DNA of 52,058 nucleotides. Source: Planctomycetota bacterium. Its GTDB lineage: Bacteria; Planctomycetota; Phycisphaerae; Sedimentisphaerales; Anaerohalosphaeraceae. A program made the position numbers and the translations under genes. Below the pieces are notes generated by a model that searched no databases, had not been told where the DNA came from, and worked only from the letters and a program-made list of their open reading frames with translations. Shown piece after piece: positions 1 to 8,311 of the stretch (positions within the stretch are counted from its first letter, which is position 1; each line of letters starts with the position of its first letter). The stretch covers positions 1 through 52,058 of the forward strand of contig DUZQ01000010.1 of NCBI GenBank assembly GCA_013349435.1, in the 5' to 3' direction.

Positions 1-533
1 ATGTTGCCGATAAGCAGCAGCCCCACCGCGACACACAGCATAGCATCAGCCACATTAAATGCGGGCCAGTGTTTGCCCGGCCAGTACACGACGTCGATAA
101 AATCCCGTACGAAGCCGTTGTTAAAGATTCTGTCGTATAGATTCCCGATTATCCCGGCGGCAAACAGCGCCAAGGCGATGTGAGCGATTTTGTGCCGAAT
201 GTTTCCGAGAAGGAAGAGTGCGACAACCACGCACAATGCGATAATCGAGACGGCAATCAATACCGAAGTCCAGCCGGTGAAGAGACTGAAGGCGGCGCCG
301 GAATTTTCCCTCATAACAAGTGTTACAAAGCCCTTTATGACTGGAAACTGATTATGGTTTCTTGTGCCGAGCCATTTAAAGACGGCGTTTTTGCTCCACA
401 GGTCGGCTCCCACGCCGAGCACCAGCAGCGACCAGAAAATGACTTGGGCCTTTGGGGCGGGAAGTTGTAGTTTTGAAAAAAGCGGCCCGTGTTCAGGCCG
501 GTTCGGCTGAGAATATGTGTTCGGCTGGTTCAT
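1..533 (-). CDS. lspA: Lipoprotein signal peptidase II (LspA), C-terminus cut off by the window
   Basis: Inner-membrane aspartyl peptidase that removes signal peptides from diacylglyceryl-modified prolipoproteins. The reading frame starts with ATG at 533 and runs off the left edge, giving about 177 residues. A polar N-terminal extension of about 28 residues is followed by hydrophobic segments. The family signatures are present: RENSGAAFSLF, then GNLYDRIFNNGFVRDFIDV holding the first catalytic Asp, then WPAFNVADA holding the second. The start lies 24 nt downstream of the stop of the TPR lipoprotein gene on the same strand, so the two are probably one operon. Several lipoproteins encoded in this window would be its substrates. 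Only the last membrane helix and C-terminus are missing. Confidence 0.95.
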   Translation of the reverse strand, partial: MNQPNTYSQPNRPEHGPLFSKLQLPAPKAQVIFWSLLVLGVGADLWSKNAVFKWLGTRNHNQFPVIKGFVTLVMRENSGAAFSLFTGWTSVLIAVSIIALCVVVALFLLGNIRHKIAHIALALFAAGIIGNLYDRIFNNGFVRDFIDVVYWPGKHWPAFNVADAMLCVAVGLLLIGN

Positions 534-556
534 ATCTTCTGGCCTGTACGGTTTCT

Positions 557-1537
557 TTATTTCGAATATTTTTCGAGGAGACGCCTCAGTTTAGGCTGGT
601 TGGGATTGATATCGAGAGATGTATTCCAGTGTTCGATTCCTTTTGCTTTCATCCCGGTGTCATTATTATTGATGGCCTTTAGCATATAGACCACCCCCAG
701 ATTCTTATGTGCGACCCAGTCGGAGGAGTCTATCTCTACGGCTTTTGAGTAGTTGGCGACGGCGGTGTCGATATCCCGCAGTTTCAGGTGGGCAAAGCCG
801 AGGTATCGATAAGCGACGGCGTTTTTGGGTTCAAGCTGGATTGCCGAGGCCAAAAGCTCCTTTGCGGCGTCGTATCGCTGCGTTCCGAGATAGGCTCGTG
901 CAAGAGCCACCATAATCTCAGGCTTATTGCCCTGGATTTCAAGAGCGCGTCGGTAAGCGGCAACGGCCTGCTCGTGGTCTTTTCGTGCCTCGAAGATATC
1001 TCCGAGCAGAAGCGATGTGTCGCTGCTGTTAGGGTCGATTTGCCCGGCTATCCGGCCGTACTCGTAGGCGCTGTCATAATCTTCAAGCTCATAGTAGCAC
1101 TGTCCCGCGCCCAGGTGTGCGCCGAAGTGGTCAGGCTCAAGTTCGCACGCCCTGACGTACGCCTTTACCGCCCGCAGGAATTGTTTCATTATCTGGGTGA
1201 CCTTTCCAAGATTGAAGAAATCCCTGAAAGACCACGGGTCGAGCTGTGTGGCGGCATCGTAAGAATCCGCGCTTTGGTCGTACTCGGCTCTATCCCGGTG
1301 AATATCGCCTTTTAGGGAATAGGCCATTGCGAATTGTGGGTCAAGCTCTATCGCTTCGATGAGCTTTGCGATGGCCTCATCTTTCTCGTCTTGCTCGTGT
1401 AGTATCATGGCGTCCACATATAAACTGACCGCCCGGTCTCTGCTACGGCCCGGCTGGGCGCAACCGTTTGAAATCAGCATTATCATTGTTAAGGTGCCGA
1501 GTACGGCAAGTTTATAAGAGTCGGTACGTACAACCAT
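557..1537 (-). CDS. TPR-repeat lipoprotein
   Basis: This 326-residue exported protein has an N-terminal hydrophobic segment ending in a lipobox (LISNGC, Cys26), so it is probably lipid-anchored. The rest is consecutive tetratricopeptide repeats, about seven, with the usual Ala/Gly/Tyr/Pro spacing (for example AIELDPQFAMAYSLKGDI and AVEIDSSDWVAHKNLGVVY). TPR arrays are protein-interaction scaffolds and no enzymatic domain is visible. The ATG is preceded by AGGGA about 7 nt upstream. lspA follows on the same strand after a short gap and would process this protein's own signal peptide. A near-consensus promoter lies upstream at 1603-1630. The specific partner cannot be named from the sequence. 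Confidence 0.9.
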   Translation of the reverse strand: MVVRTDSYKLAVLGTLTMIMLISNGCAQPGRSRDRAVSLYVDAMILHEQDEKDEAIAKLIEAIELDPQFAMAYSLKGDIHRDRAEYDQSADSYDAATQLDPWSFRDFFNLGKVTQIMKQFLRAVKAYVRACELEPDHFGAHLGAGQCYYELEDYDSAYEYGRIAGQIDPNSSDTSLLLGDIFEARKDHEQAVAAYRRALEIQGNKPEIMVALARAYLGTQRYDAAKELLASAIQLEPKNAVAYRYLGFAHLKLRDIDTAVANYSKAVEIDSSDWVAHKNLGVVYMLKAINNNDTGMKAKGIEHWNTSLDINPNQPKLRRLLEKYSK

Positions 1538-1602
1538 TGACTATTCCCTTTCAAAATCCGGGTAACCATCCAACCGCTACTATCGGTAACTTTTGTATGG
1601 TG

Positions 1603-1630
1603 ATTATATCACAAGGTATGCCCGTGTCAA
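1603..1630 (-). promoter_or_regulatory. Sigma70-type promoter of the TPR lipoprotein-lspA operon
   Basis: On the minus strand a perfect TTGACA (1630-1625) is followed by a 16-nt spacer and a perfect TATAAT (1608-1603). Transcription would begin near 1596, leaving a leader of roughly 60 nt before the ATG at 1537. Confidence 0.75.
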
Positions 1631-1727
1631 AGCAAAACCGGCTGCCTCTTAAGGTATGGGTGTGAAATTATTACCCTTTTTTTCAGCATAATTTTGTGCT
1701 TAGTTTGCCCAGAAAAGACAAGTTCGG

Positions 1728-2498
1728 TTATATATGCAGCGGGCAATAGCCGATTTCGTCACAAAGAGCTTTTATCCTGTCCCATACATTCGGGTCCCTT
1801 ATGACCTCAACAGCAATCGGGTACAGAATGTTGTCCTCCTGGATGATATGCTCCTGGAGATTTTGGCACAGGTATTTTGTGAGGGAGTTCAAACGGACCT
1901 TGAACTCGTCAAGGCATTGTGGGTTGAAGGAGCGCACAATTTTCATCAGGTCATCTATAGCTATTTTGACGTATATATGCTCGCTGTGGGCGGCGCGGCA
2001 AAGGTTTATCCAGCCGTGCTTTTGCAGATATGGAAAGATAATGTCCTCTTCGACTTCGATGTGCTGGACCATCGCTTCGAGGTGCTGTGCGATATGAGCA
2101 AGTTTCCTGAAGTCCGAATTAGCGCTTGAAAGCTCGCTTTGCTGTTTAATCACATCGGCCAGTTCTTTCAGGTCGGCCAGGAAACACAGAAGCATCTCAT
2201 GTTCAACTAAAACTTTGCGGACAATGTGGTTGTTCGGTAACTGAGTACGCAGATTGATTCGCCGGCCTTCAATTATGCCGATTACGACAAATGCCGCCGA
2301 TAGCTGTCCTGCAACCCTGGCTGAACAACCGGAGTCTATCAGGTTCTGCTCGGCTGCGGCGATATCGCTGCTGGTTAGATTGACGATCAGACGCCCGGCT
2401 TCTTTGCGAAGGTCCTTAAGGTCCTCCCCGGCATTTATCCGCATAAGCAGACGGGTCAGTATCTCGGCATTGTCGTCTTTTTCATATATTTTTCCCAT
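1728..2498 (-). CDS. Hemerythrin-like (HHE) cation-binding protein
   Basis: This 256-residue cytoplasmic protein has two parts. The N-terminal 90 or so residues form a helical segment resembling the DUF438-type N-terminus (LLMRINAGEDLKDLRKEAG). The remainder is a hemerythrin-type four-helix bundle with the expected ligand pattern: His near EHEMLLCFL, then QHLEAMVQHIEVEED, HSEH, and QEHIIQEDNILYP. Such domains bind a di-iron centre and serve in O2/NO sensing, scavenging or iron-centre repair; which applies here is not visible. I chose the ATG at 2498 because GGAGG sits 8 nt upstream. An in-frame ATG-less extension to 2522 is possible but has no ribosome site. No partner gene is adjacent. Confidence 0.85.
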   Translation of the reverse strand: MGKIYEKDDNAEILTRLLMRINAGEDLKDLRKEAGRLIVNLTSSDIAAAEQNLIDSGCSARVAGQLSAAFVVIGIIEGRRINLRTQLPNNHIVRKVLVEHEMLLCFLADLKELADVIKQQSELSSANSDFRKLAHIAQHLEAMVQHIEVEEDIIFPYLQKHGWINLCRAAHSEHIYVKIAIDDLMKIVRSFNPQCLDEFKVRLNSLTKYLCQNLQEHIIQEDNILYPIAVEVIRDPNVWDRIKALCDEIGYCPLHI

Positions 2499-2628
2499 GT
2501 TAATAACCTCCCTCCTTACCAAAACCGCCCCTGGAGGTCCTTTTTTTTCGGCTTTAATGGACCATCCGCTACTTATACACCTTGAAAGATGATACTGTTC
2601 GGTTGCAACCTTTTTTGGTGGAGGATTT

Positions 2629-2755
2629 TCTGGATGCCGGGTACCTCCTTCGCACGAGGCTACGGAGGGCAGGCAAGCCCGGCATGACGGGAGATAAATT
2701 TTCTGGATTCCGGATCCCTTCGGCTTTGCTCAGGGCAGGCAAGCCCGGCATGACA
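2629..2755. repeat. Two tandem dispersed REP-like palindromic elements
   Basis: Two copies of a unit that begins CTGGATNCCGG and ends GCCCGGCATGACA occupy the gap between the hemerythrin and rsmE genes. Each unit can fold on itself, because the ends are near-complementary. Related copies occur at 3650, 29413, 40669 and 45144. The gap (2499-2823) holds no convincing gene; short open frames here are just the repeat read in frame. Confidence 0.75.
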
Positions 2756-2823
2756 TTGAGGGTAGCCGGCTCGAATTAACGGAAGTTCATATTAGTCATA
2801 TTCGGTTTGTGCCGCTTCGTTTA

Positions 2824-3555
2824 TCAAACTGACCCGTCGCGGTTGGCGCATAGTATAGCGGCGAATGCGACGGCGGCGGTTTCGATTCGCAAAGTGGTGT
2901 CTGTAAGGCGCACTTCAGAGGCACCGGCTGATTTGAGCAGGTTTTCTTCCTCATGAGTTAATCCCCCTTCCGGGCCGATCAAGGCGACTATGTCTTTGCC
3001 ATCGCGTGCGAGTTCCACGATAGATTCGACCTGCGGATTGAGTGCTCCAAAGATTAGGTGGGCGTCCGGATAGTCTTTTTTCAAAAGCGCGAGGGTTTGC
3101 TGAACGTCGTTTGGGCCGGTTATCTTAGGCAGGAAGATTCGGCCGCACTGTTTAGTAGCAGCCAGGGCAAGTTTGTTGTATCTGGCAAGGACGGATGACC
3201 CTTTTGCAAGTTTTACAGTTCGCTCAAACGCCACCATCGCAATGTGGTCAACACCCAGTTCGGTGGATTTTGTTACAAGCAAGTCGAGACGGTGGCCCTT
3301 TGGGACACTTGCAGCGATAACGACCCGGCCGGTCGTACGGGTGGGCCTTATTTGGATATCTTGGACATCGAGCTTAACAATCTTGCGTTTGATCTCCGTT
3401 ATAGAAGCTTGTGCCACCGTGCCTCTACCGTCAAAAAGCTCTACATTATCGCCTGCGACAAGCCTTAGCACATTCGCAAGGTGATGTGCCTGGTCGGGTG
3501 ATAACTCGACCAGGCCGGTTTTGATTGACTTGCAATAAAATCTTGCCTGTTTCAA
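2824..3555 (-). CDS. rsmE: 16S rRNA (uracil-1498-N3)-methyltransferase
   Basis: This 243-residue SPOUT-family methyltransferase uses SAM to methylate U1498 of 16S rRNA in the assembled 30S subunit. An N-terminal PUA-like domain (about residues 1-70, with DQAHHLANVLRL) precedes the knotted catalytic domain. That domain carries the signatures IGPEGGLTHEE and LTDTTLRIETAAVAFAA near the C-terminus; the usual LRxETA appears as LRIETA. Length is normal for the family. The start is a TTG with GGTGGTGA just upstream; no ATG is available in frame nearby. The gene stands alone between repeat-bearing gaps. Confidence 0.95.
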   Translation of the reverse strand: MKQARFYCKSIKTGLVELSPDQAHHLANVLRLVAGDNVELFDGRGTVAQASITEIKRKIVKLDVQDIQIRPTRTTGRVVIAASVPKGHRLDLLVTKSTELGVDHIAMVAFERTVKLAKGSSVLARYNKLALAATKQCGRIFLPKITGPNDVQQTLALLKKDYPDAHLIFGALNPQVESIVELARDGKDIVALIGPEGGLTHEEENLLKSAGASEVRLTDTTLRIETAAVAFAAILCANRDGSV

Positions 3556-3649
3556 AAATCACCACCAAAAGTTAAAATAATCAATAGTCAGCCCCCTTGA
3601 ATAATTTTTAGACAACAGTTGTATGGGGCTTTGCCTCTATCTGTTTTTT

Positions 3650-3702
3650 TCTGGATTCCCGCTGGAGTTTATGCCGTGCCCCGACACGGTACGGGAATGA
3701 CA
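3650..3702. repeat. REP-like palindromic element
   Basis: A single unit starting CTGGATTCCCG and ending CGGGAATGACA, with an inner palindrome around GTGCCCCGACACGG. It is the same family as the elements at 2629 and 29413 and lies between rsmE and the radical SAM gene. Confidence 0.7.
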
Positions 3703-3772
3703 GTAGAAACCGATAATCTGAAAACTTTGGGACACCAGCTTAAAAGCGGTAAACTGTTAATTATATTACCAA

Positions 3773-5248
3773 ATGTCGCGTAAAAGAACCATTGTTGATT
3801 GTTACACTGATGAGCCGGCGGGGCTTGGGGTGCCGCCGTTTTTAGGTGTCTGGCCGCGATATGCAGCCGGCCGGTTGAGCGATGAGCCTGTATATCTGAC
3901 GATTGATGACCTTCGGCTTGCCGACTGGAAGGCCAGGATTAAGCCGGCGACATTCGACCCGCCGACAGGCAGAACCCGTATCGACCTCATTAACCATACC
4001 CGTTCGGCCGAAGAGGTCAGGCAGACACTCAAACAGACCGACCAGTTGATAGCGATTGTAGGTATCCAGACGCCGGGTAAATATCTGAGTGCTCGACCCG
4101 GAACGTTGGCGGAAGTTGTAAAGTTGCTCAGTCCTTACAAATTTCGCAGGATACTTGCAGGTCCTGTGGTTACCGGTGGCACACAGCTCCGAGGCGGCGG
4201 GCATGCGGAGGTGCCTGGTGCGAAAGACTTTCATGAGCTTCGTGAAATATCCTTTGATTCTTATAGTGAGCTTCAGCCTTGTATGCTCAAAGGTGCCGCA
4301 ATCTTCAACCAGATTCCACAAAGCCGTATCGTTGAGATCGAGACAGGCAGGGGCTGTACAAGGTCCGAGGGATGCTCGTTTTGTACTGAGCCTGTCAAAA
4401 ACGTTCTCCAGTGGCGAAACGCCGGGGATATAATTGAGGAGGTCAAAACATTTATGACGCTCGGCGCGACCGCATTTCGCCTTGGAAAGCAGTGCTGCAT
4501 ATTCAGTTATCAGCAGGGGGATGTAGGAAAAATCGGGGAGCTTCTTCAAGGTCTTGCGGCACTTGGGCCGGAGGTTCTGCACGTTGATAACGCAAATCCT
4601 GTGATGATTACAGAAGAACGGGCAAGGCTTTTTGCCCGGTATCTTACGCCCGGCAGCACGGCTGCGATGGGCGTTGAATCCTTCGATCCCGAGGTTGCCG
4701 GGCTGAACAACCTCAACTGCACGCGCGAAACGGTCTTTGAGGCGATCAGGATACTGAATCGCATCGGAGGCGGAAGCTCGGAAAACGGCTGCCCTGTATT
4801 GTTGCCCGGTATCAATATCCTTCTGGGTTTAAATGGTGAGACCGCCAAGACTTTGGAGAAAAACTTTGCAGCACTTAAGCAGATGCTTGACGAGGGTCTC
4901 CTTATAAGGAGGATTAACATCCGGCAGGTGGTGCCGTTTCCGGGAACAAAGCTTTACGAGCTGGTCGGAGATAAATTTTTGCGTAAGAACCGTGTGCTTT
5001 ACGGGCGCTGGATTGAAAAGGTCAGACACGAAATCGACCTTGAGATGTTAAAGCGGGTTTTTCCGGCAGGTACTATACTGCGCAGAGTCCGCAGCGAGAT
5101 ACATGAAGGTAACGTTACATTCTGTCGCCAGGTCGGGAGCTATCCAATTATTGTGGCAGTGAGAAGCCGGCTTCCTTTAGGCAAATATTTTGATTTGCGT
5201 ATAACAGACCACATGCTCAGGAGCCTGACGGGCGAGGTGATCGATTAA
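3773..5248 (+). CDS. Radical SAM protein of the COG1031 (archaeal MJ1487-like) type
   Basis: This 491-residue protein has an N-terminal domain of about 185 residues with a VGIQTPGKYL and LAGPVVTGGTQ pattern, reminiscent of a degenerate Rossmann-like N-domain. A radical SAM core follows. The cluster motif is GRGCTRSEGCSFCTEP, so the cysteines are 195, 201 and 204 (CX5CX2C rather than the standard CX3CX2C). The C-terminal stretch with SYPIIVAVRSRLPLGKYFDL and ITDHMLRSLTG resembles the tail of COG1031 proteins, whose function is unknown. The reaction therefore cannot be stated beyond likely 5'-deoxyadenosyl radical chemistry. The ATG at 3773 directly follows an AT-rich stretch. The nitroreductase gene starts 57 nt downstream and may be co-transcribed. 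Confidence 0.8.
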   Translation: MSRKRTIVDCYTDEPAGLGVPPFLGVWPRYAAGRLSDEPVYLTIDDLRLADWKARIKPATFDPPTGRTRIDLINHTRSAEEVRQTLKQTDQLIAIVGIQTPGKYLSARPGTLAEVVKLLSPYKFRRILAGPVVTGGTQLRGGGHAEVPGAKDFHELREISFDSYSELQPCMLKGAAIFNQIPQSRIVEIETGRGCTRSEGCSFCTEPVKNVLQWRNAGDIIEEVKTFMTLGATAFRLGKQCCIFSYQQGDVGKIGELLQGLAALGPEVLHVDNANPVMITEERARLFARYLTPGSTAAMGVESFDPEVAGLNNLNCTRETVFEAIRILNRIGGGSSENGCPVLLPGINILLGLNGETAKTLEKNFAALKQMLDEGLLIRRINIRQVVPFPGTKLYELVGDKFLRKNRVLYGRWIEKVRHEIDLEMLKRVFPAGTILRRVRSEIHEGNVTFCRQVGSYPIIVAVRSRLPLGKYFDLRITDHMLRSLTGEVID

Positions 5249-5305
5249 GTAAAGATAAAGATTGTAGAAACAGTCAAAATAAGTTAGAATCCGTGTGAGG
5301 ATATT

Positions 5306-5827
5306 ATGGACGTTTTTGAAGCGATAAAAAGGCGTTATTCGTGCAGGTCTTATGAGGCAAGGAGCATTGAGCAGGATAAACTTGCTCGCGTTCTTGAGGC
5401 GGCGCGTCTTGCACCGTCGGCCAAGAATCTGCAGGACTGGCGGTTTGTGGTTGTAACCGATGCCGAGAAGCGGGCAAAGCTTGTCGAAGCCGCCAACAAC
5501 CAGAAATTTGTCGGCACCGCCGCGGCGATTATAGTTGCGTGCAGCAACAGCAGCCATGTGATGCGTTGCGGACAGGCAGTCGGGCCGATAGATGTCTCTA
5601 TCGCATTGGAGCATATTTCGCTTCAGGCGGTGGCTGAAGGGCTTGGAACCTGCTGGATCGGGTCGTTTTATCCAGAGAAGGTAAGGGCGGTTCTGGGGAT
5701 ACCCCAAGATGTCGCGGTAATTGAACTTATGACGATTGGGTATCCAGCCGACCGTCAGAAACCGGCTAAGCGTGAGCCTATTGATAAAATCGTCAGTTAC
5801 GAGCGATGGCAGTTTGGTTCTTACTAA
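5306..5827 (+). CDS. Nitroreductase-family flavoprotein
   Basis: This 173-residue protein shows the short nitroreductase fold: N-terminal AIKRRYSCRSYEARSI with the FMN-phosphate-binding Arg cluster, ARLAPSAKNLQDWRFVVV, and a C-terminal GLGTCWIGSFYPEKVRAVLG segment. These enzymes are FMN-dependent NAD(P)H oxidoreductases acting on nitro or quinone compounds; the true substrate here is unknown. The ATG has GAGGAT four nucleotides upstream. It lies 57 nt after the radical SAM gene on the same strand, so a shared transcript is plausible. Length and motifs are normal. Confidence 0.9.
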   Translation: MDVFEAIKRRYSCRSYEARSIEQDKLARVLEAARLAPSAKNLQDWRFVVVTDAEKRAKLVEAANNQKFVGTAAAIIVACSNSSHVMRCGQAVGPIDVSIALEHISLQAVAEGLGTCWIGSFYPEKVRAVLGIPQDVAVIELMTIGYPADRQKPAKREPIDKIVSYERWQFGSY

Positions 5828-5908
5828 AGTTTTGCTCTTAAAAGGCCGGCGAAAAAAATCGGTGAGTAAATCGATTTTACCCTTACAGTCTTAAACAAGA
5901 CGAACGAC

Positions 5909-5979
5909 GGGGGCGTCGTATAATGGGAGTACACCGCGGTCGCATCGCGGGGATGCGGGTTCGATTCCCGCCGCCTCCA
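5909..5979 (+). tRNA. tRNA-Ala (anticodon CGC)
   Basis: A full cloverleaf can be drawn by eye. The acceptor stem is GGGGGCG/CGCCTCC and contains a G3-U70 wobble, the classic alanine identity element. The D arm is GTAT/GTAC, the anticodon stem CCGCG/CGCGG with loop GTCGCAT (anticodon CGC, reading GCG), and the T stem GCGGG/CCCGC with loop TTCGATT. The discriminator is A. CCA is not encoded. The variable region is only four nucleotides and position 32 is a G, both slightly unusual. Confidence 0.85.
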
Positions 5980-6083
5980 TCCTCCGTCGCTCTGCAAAGC
6001 AGAGCTATGGAGGATGCCCTCCGAAACTTTAGCGAAGGAGGGCAGAAAGTTGACAAGAATAATTTGTCGAGAACCATCGATAG

Positions 6084-6326
6084 ATGAAATACGTCTATAT
6101 TCTTTAAAGTCTAAAGGACACGAAACAACGGTATATTGGAATTACTACCAATCTCAATAAAAGGTTGAAAGACCACAACGGCGGCAAGTCACCGCACACT
6201 GTCAAGTTCAAACCTTGGAGCGTTATTGTTGCTATTCGGTTCTCCGATAACCAAAAAGCCGAAGCGTTCGAAGCGTACCTAAAATCTGGTTCCGGTCATG
6301 CATTTGCCAAACGCCATTTCTTGTGA
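6084..6326 (+). pseudogene. GIY-YIG endonuclease-like protein, interrupted by one stop codon
   Basis: Read in one frame this gives an 80-codon protein that matches small GIY-YIG family proteins (UPF0213/COG2827 type): MKYVYIL, then RYIGITTNLNKRLKDHNGG, KSPHTVKFKPWSVIVAIRF and YLKSGSGHAFAKRHF. Codon 8 (6105-6107) is TAA where the family usually has Gln or another polar residue, so a single C-to-T change at CAA would explain it. No good start codon lies between the stop and the YIG motif. The rest of the frame is intact, suggesting a recent inactivation. It lies about 100 nt behind the tRNA gene, a common landing site for such small genes. Confidence 0.75.
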
Positions 6327-6681
6327 TATACCGCTCGCTCATGGCAGGGGATTCGATTGAGGTATAAACAGGCAGAAATTAAATTGTCGTAAGTCGAGTG
6401 CGTTTGTGAAGTTGGGGGATTGGGGAAATTTAGGCCACAGGGGGCGAAATGAAGCGAAAAATACCGGGTAAAAAAATCAAGGACTCCAAAGATATTTGCC
6501 GATAGAAGCTGCTGTTGGATCATTAAAAACATGTGGCTCTGTAAAGTGACCTATCAGGCCAGGTTAGCTTCACCTTGGCGTGTCCATAGTCCGGGATTTC
6601 GCACACAAGGCAGAACGTAAACAGGCGCAAAGAGCGAAAAGCTATGCCCACAAAAAAAATGGAAAGAGCCACACAAGAAAA
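6327..6681. other. Gene-poor stretch, possible small RNA upstream of a terminator
   Basis: No protein-coding frame here looks real. The right half (about 6535-6681) leads directly into a strong terminator at 6682-6712, so something is probably transcribed through it. I looked for 6S, SRP, RNase P and tmRNA signatures and did not find convincing ones. A local GTGT...ACAC pairing surrounds 6581-6607. A 23-codon frame starting at 6644 overlaps the terminator and is probably spurious. Confidence 0.3.
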
Positions 6682-6712
6682 GGGAGAGCCTTTTGGCTCT
6701 CCCATTTTTTAT
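6682..6712 (+). terminator. Rho-independent terminator
   Basis: A nine-base-pair perfect stem GGGAGAGCC/GGCTCTCCC with a TTTT loop is followed by ATTTTTTATT. On the opposite strand the hairpin is followed by TTTTC, so it may act in both directions. It ends whatever is transcribed from the gene-poor stretch on its left. Confidence 0.85.
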
Positions 6713-6847
6713 TGAACCTGCCTTTTTGCTGTGCCGATAACACAAAGCGAGATTGCTATTTATCATCCATTATAAATACTCTGGGTTTCGGCTTACTGAA
6801 AATCGGAATGACGATTCTGATATGTTTTGTACGACTCAAGGTGATGT

Positions 6848-7342
6848 ATGAAAAGAGGGTTTACACTTACCGAATTCGTGATAGCTGCAGCGATTTTGGG
6901 GATAATGGCGGCAGCGGCGGCGCCGGTTTATCAGTCATACGTACTCAGTGCAAAGGAATCGGCAGCAAAAGATAATCTCCGGGTATTGCGTAATGTAATC
7001 GAGATTTACGCCATTCAGCACAACGGTATCCCGCCCGGTTACGTCGAAAACGACCTGCTGTCGGGGGTAAGCAGCCAGGAGTTTGAAAGTCAGTTGACGC
7101 ACTCGGAGGTTATCTTGCAAGACGGTTCTGCGGATGAAATCAGGAGAACGGGTTTGGTGATGATACCTGAAAATCCTTTCAACGGCAGGCGCGAAACACT
7201 TGTTATTTCTGAAGAAAAGCCGTTTCCCGCCGAGCCTGTTGAGCCGGATTTCTTCGGTTGGATATACAAACCCGCCACAAAAAATATCCGCGTCAACTGG
7301 CCCGGCGCCGGCAAAGACGGGGTGCGCTACTTCGATTACTGA
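6848..7342 (+). CDS. Type II secretion/type IV pilin-like protein (pseudopilin)
   Basis: This 164-residue protein starts with a short class III leader and a prepilin-type motif: KRGFTLTEFVIAAAILG, with Glu at +5 after the Gly-Phe processing site. A single hydrophobic helix runs to about residue 26 (IMAAAAAPVYQSY). The C-terminal globular part ends in FGWIYKPATKNIRVNWPG, typical of major pseudopilin-like proteins in planctomycetes. It would be cleaved and N-methylated by the prepilin peptidase encoded at 25581-26744 and assembled with a GspF-type platform such as that at 9135-10097. It stands alone on its strand; what is secreted or bound is not evident. Confidence 0.85.
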   Translation: MKRGFTLTEFVIAAAILGIMAAAAAPVYQSYVLSAKESAAKDNLRVLRNVIEIYAIQHNGIPPGYVENDLLSGVSSQEFESQLTHSEVILQDGSADEIRRTGLVMIPENPFNGRRETLVISEEKPFPAEPVEPDFFGWIYKPATKNIRVNWPGAGKDGVRYFDY

Positions 7343-7393
7343 AAAGAGGCCCGGCCGGAGTGATTGCTCTGATTATTTCGATGCCGGCCGGAG

Positions 7394-8311
7394 CTACCAC
7401 AGTGTTATTATTTTTCTTTTTCCCTCTTTAATATCAGTGGCGATAATCTTTAACTGTTGGGAGGTTATCTTCAGTTCCTCGGTTGTCTCGATAAGATTAT
7501 CGTACAACCGTCCGTCGTTGACCAGTTTCGCCGCTGTGCCGTTGCCGGTATTGACCTTTGCCAGCACCATTTGCAGTTCGGCCAACGTTGCGTCCAGCCG
7601 GTCAGATGTTTTCTCAATCACATTCGTACCCGTATCGGTAAAGCCCTGTATCGACTCGAGCGTCTTTGTGGCTTGGCCGGTCAAATTGTTGACATTAGCC
7701 AGTGTCTGCTTAACGTTGGCCTTGTTATCGGGGTCGCCTATGATGTCGTTGATGTTGCCGGCCAGGGTGTCGATAGAATCGACCAGCGATTCGATTTTAT
7801 TCTGTACTTCCTTCGGGAAAAAATCGCTGCTGGTCCCCATGCTTCCGTCCAAAACCATACCTTCCTTAAGATATGACGAGTCCGGATCGTTCGGGTTCAA
7901 AGGCTCCACGGGCCTGTCGGGGTCGAGCTGGAATTCAATATAGCTGCTGCCAAGACCCCGTTTCATAAGAAGAATGTCAACATTGGAGGGGATATCAATA
8001 TATCTTTTCTCAATAGAAATGGTAACTTTTACGTGATGATAGTTTCTGCCCTTCTTGTCTTCATAAATAAAAGGTGGAGAGACGCTGGTTACCCGTCCGA
8101 TTTGATAGCCGCAGTAATGAACAGGTGTGTTTTTCTGTACGCCGGGTGCGTTTGGAAAGTTGACCATTATCTGGAAAGAGCGAAGCTTGCCGACCACAAT
8201 CGGCAACTCCTGGAACTTATAGACCATATACAAAAAAGCGCACAAGGCCACTACCACGAAGCCGCCCACAATCATGTTTCGTCTTTTCTGTAATGTGTTG
8301 TAATCAGACAT
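7394..8311 (-). CDS. MCE/MlaD-family substrate-binding protein
   Basis: This 305-residue protein has one N-terminal membrane helix (about residues 12-32, IVGGFVVVALCAFLYMVY). A single MCE domain follows (about residues 40-130: FQIMVNFPNAPGVQKNTPVHYCGYQIGRV through GLGSSYIEFQL) and then a helical C-terminal region of about 150 residues. Such proteins form hexameric rings that carry lipids between inner and outer membranes as part of Mla/Mce ABC systems. No ATPase or permease lies next to it here. Its ATG overlaps the stop of the MerR-type gene (TAATG, one nucleotide), so the two are translated from one message. Confidence 0.88.
   Translation of the reverse strand: MSDYNTLQKRRNMIVGGFVVVALCAFLYMVYKFQELPIVVGKLRSFQIMVNFPNAPGVQKNTPVHYCGYQIGRVTSVSPPFIYEDKKGRNYHHVKVTISIEKRYIDIPSNVDILLMKRGLGSSYIEFQLDPDRPVEPLNPNDPDSSYLKEGMVLDGSMGTSSDFFPKEVQNKIESLVDSIDTLAGNINDIIGDPDNKANVKQTLANVNNLTGQATKTLESIQGFTDTGTNVIEKTSDRLDATLAELQMVLAKVNTGNGTAAKLVNDGRLYDNLIETTEELKITSQQLKIIATDIKEGKRKIITLW

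Noticed and set aside
1801..2129. Plus-strand frames opposite the hemerythrin-like gene
   Set aside because: They are mirror readings of a well-supported gene.
6330..6712. RNase P RNA, tmRNA, 6S or SRP RNA
   Set aside because: Short matches such as AGTCCGGGA occur, but the conserved cores and closing stems are missing.
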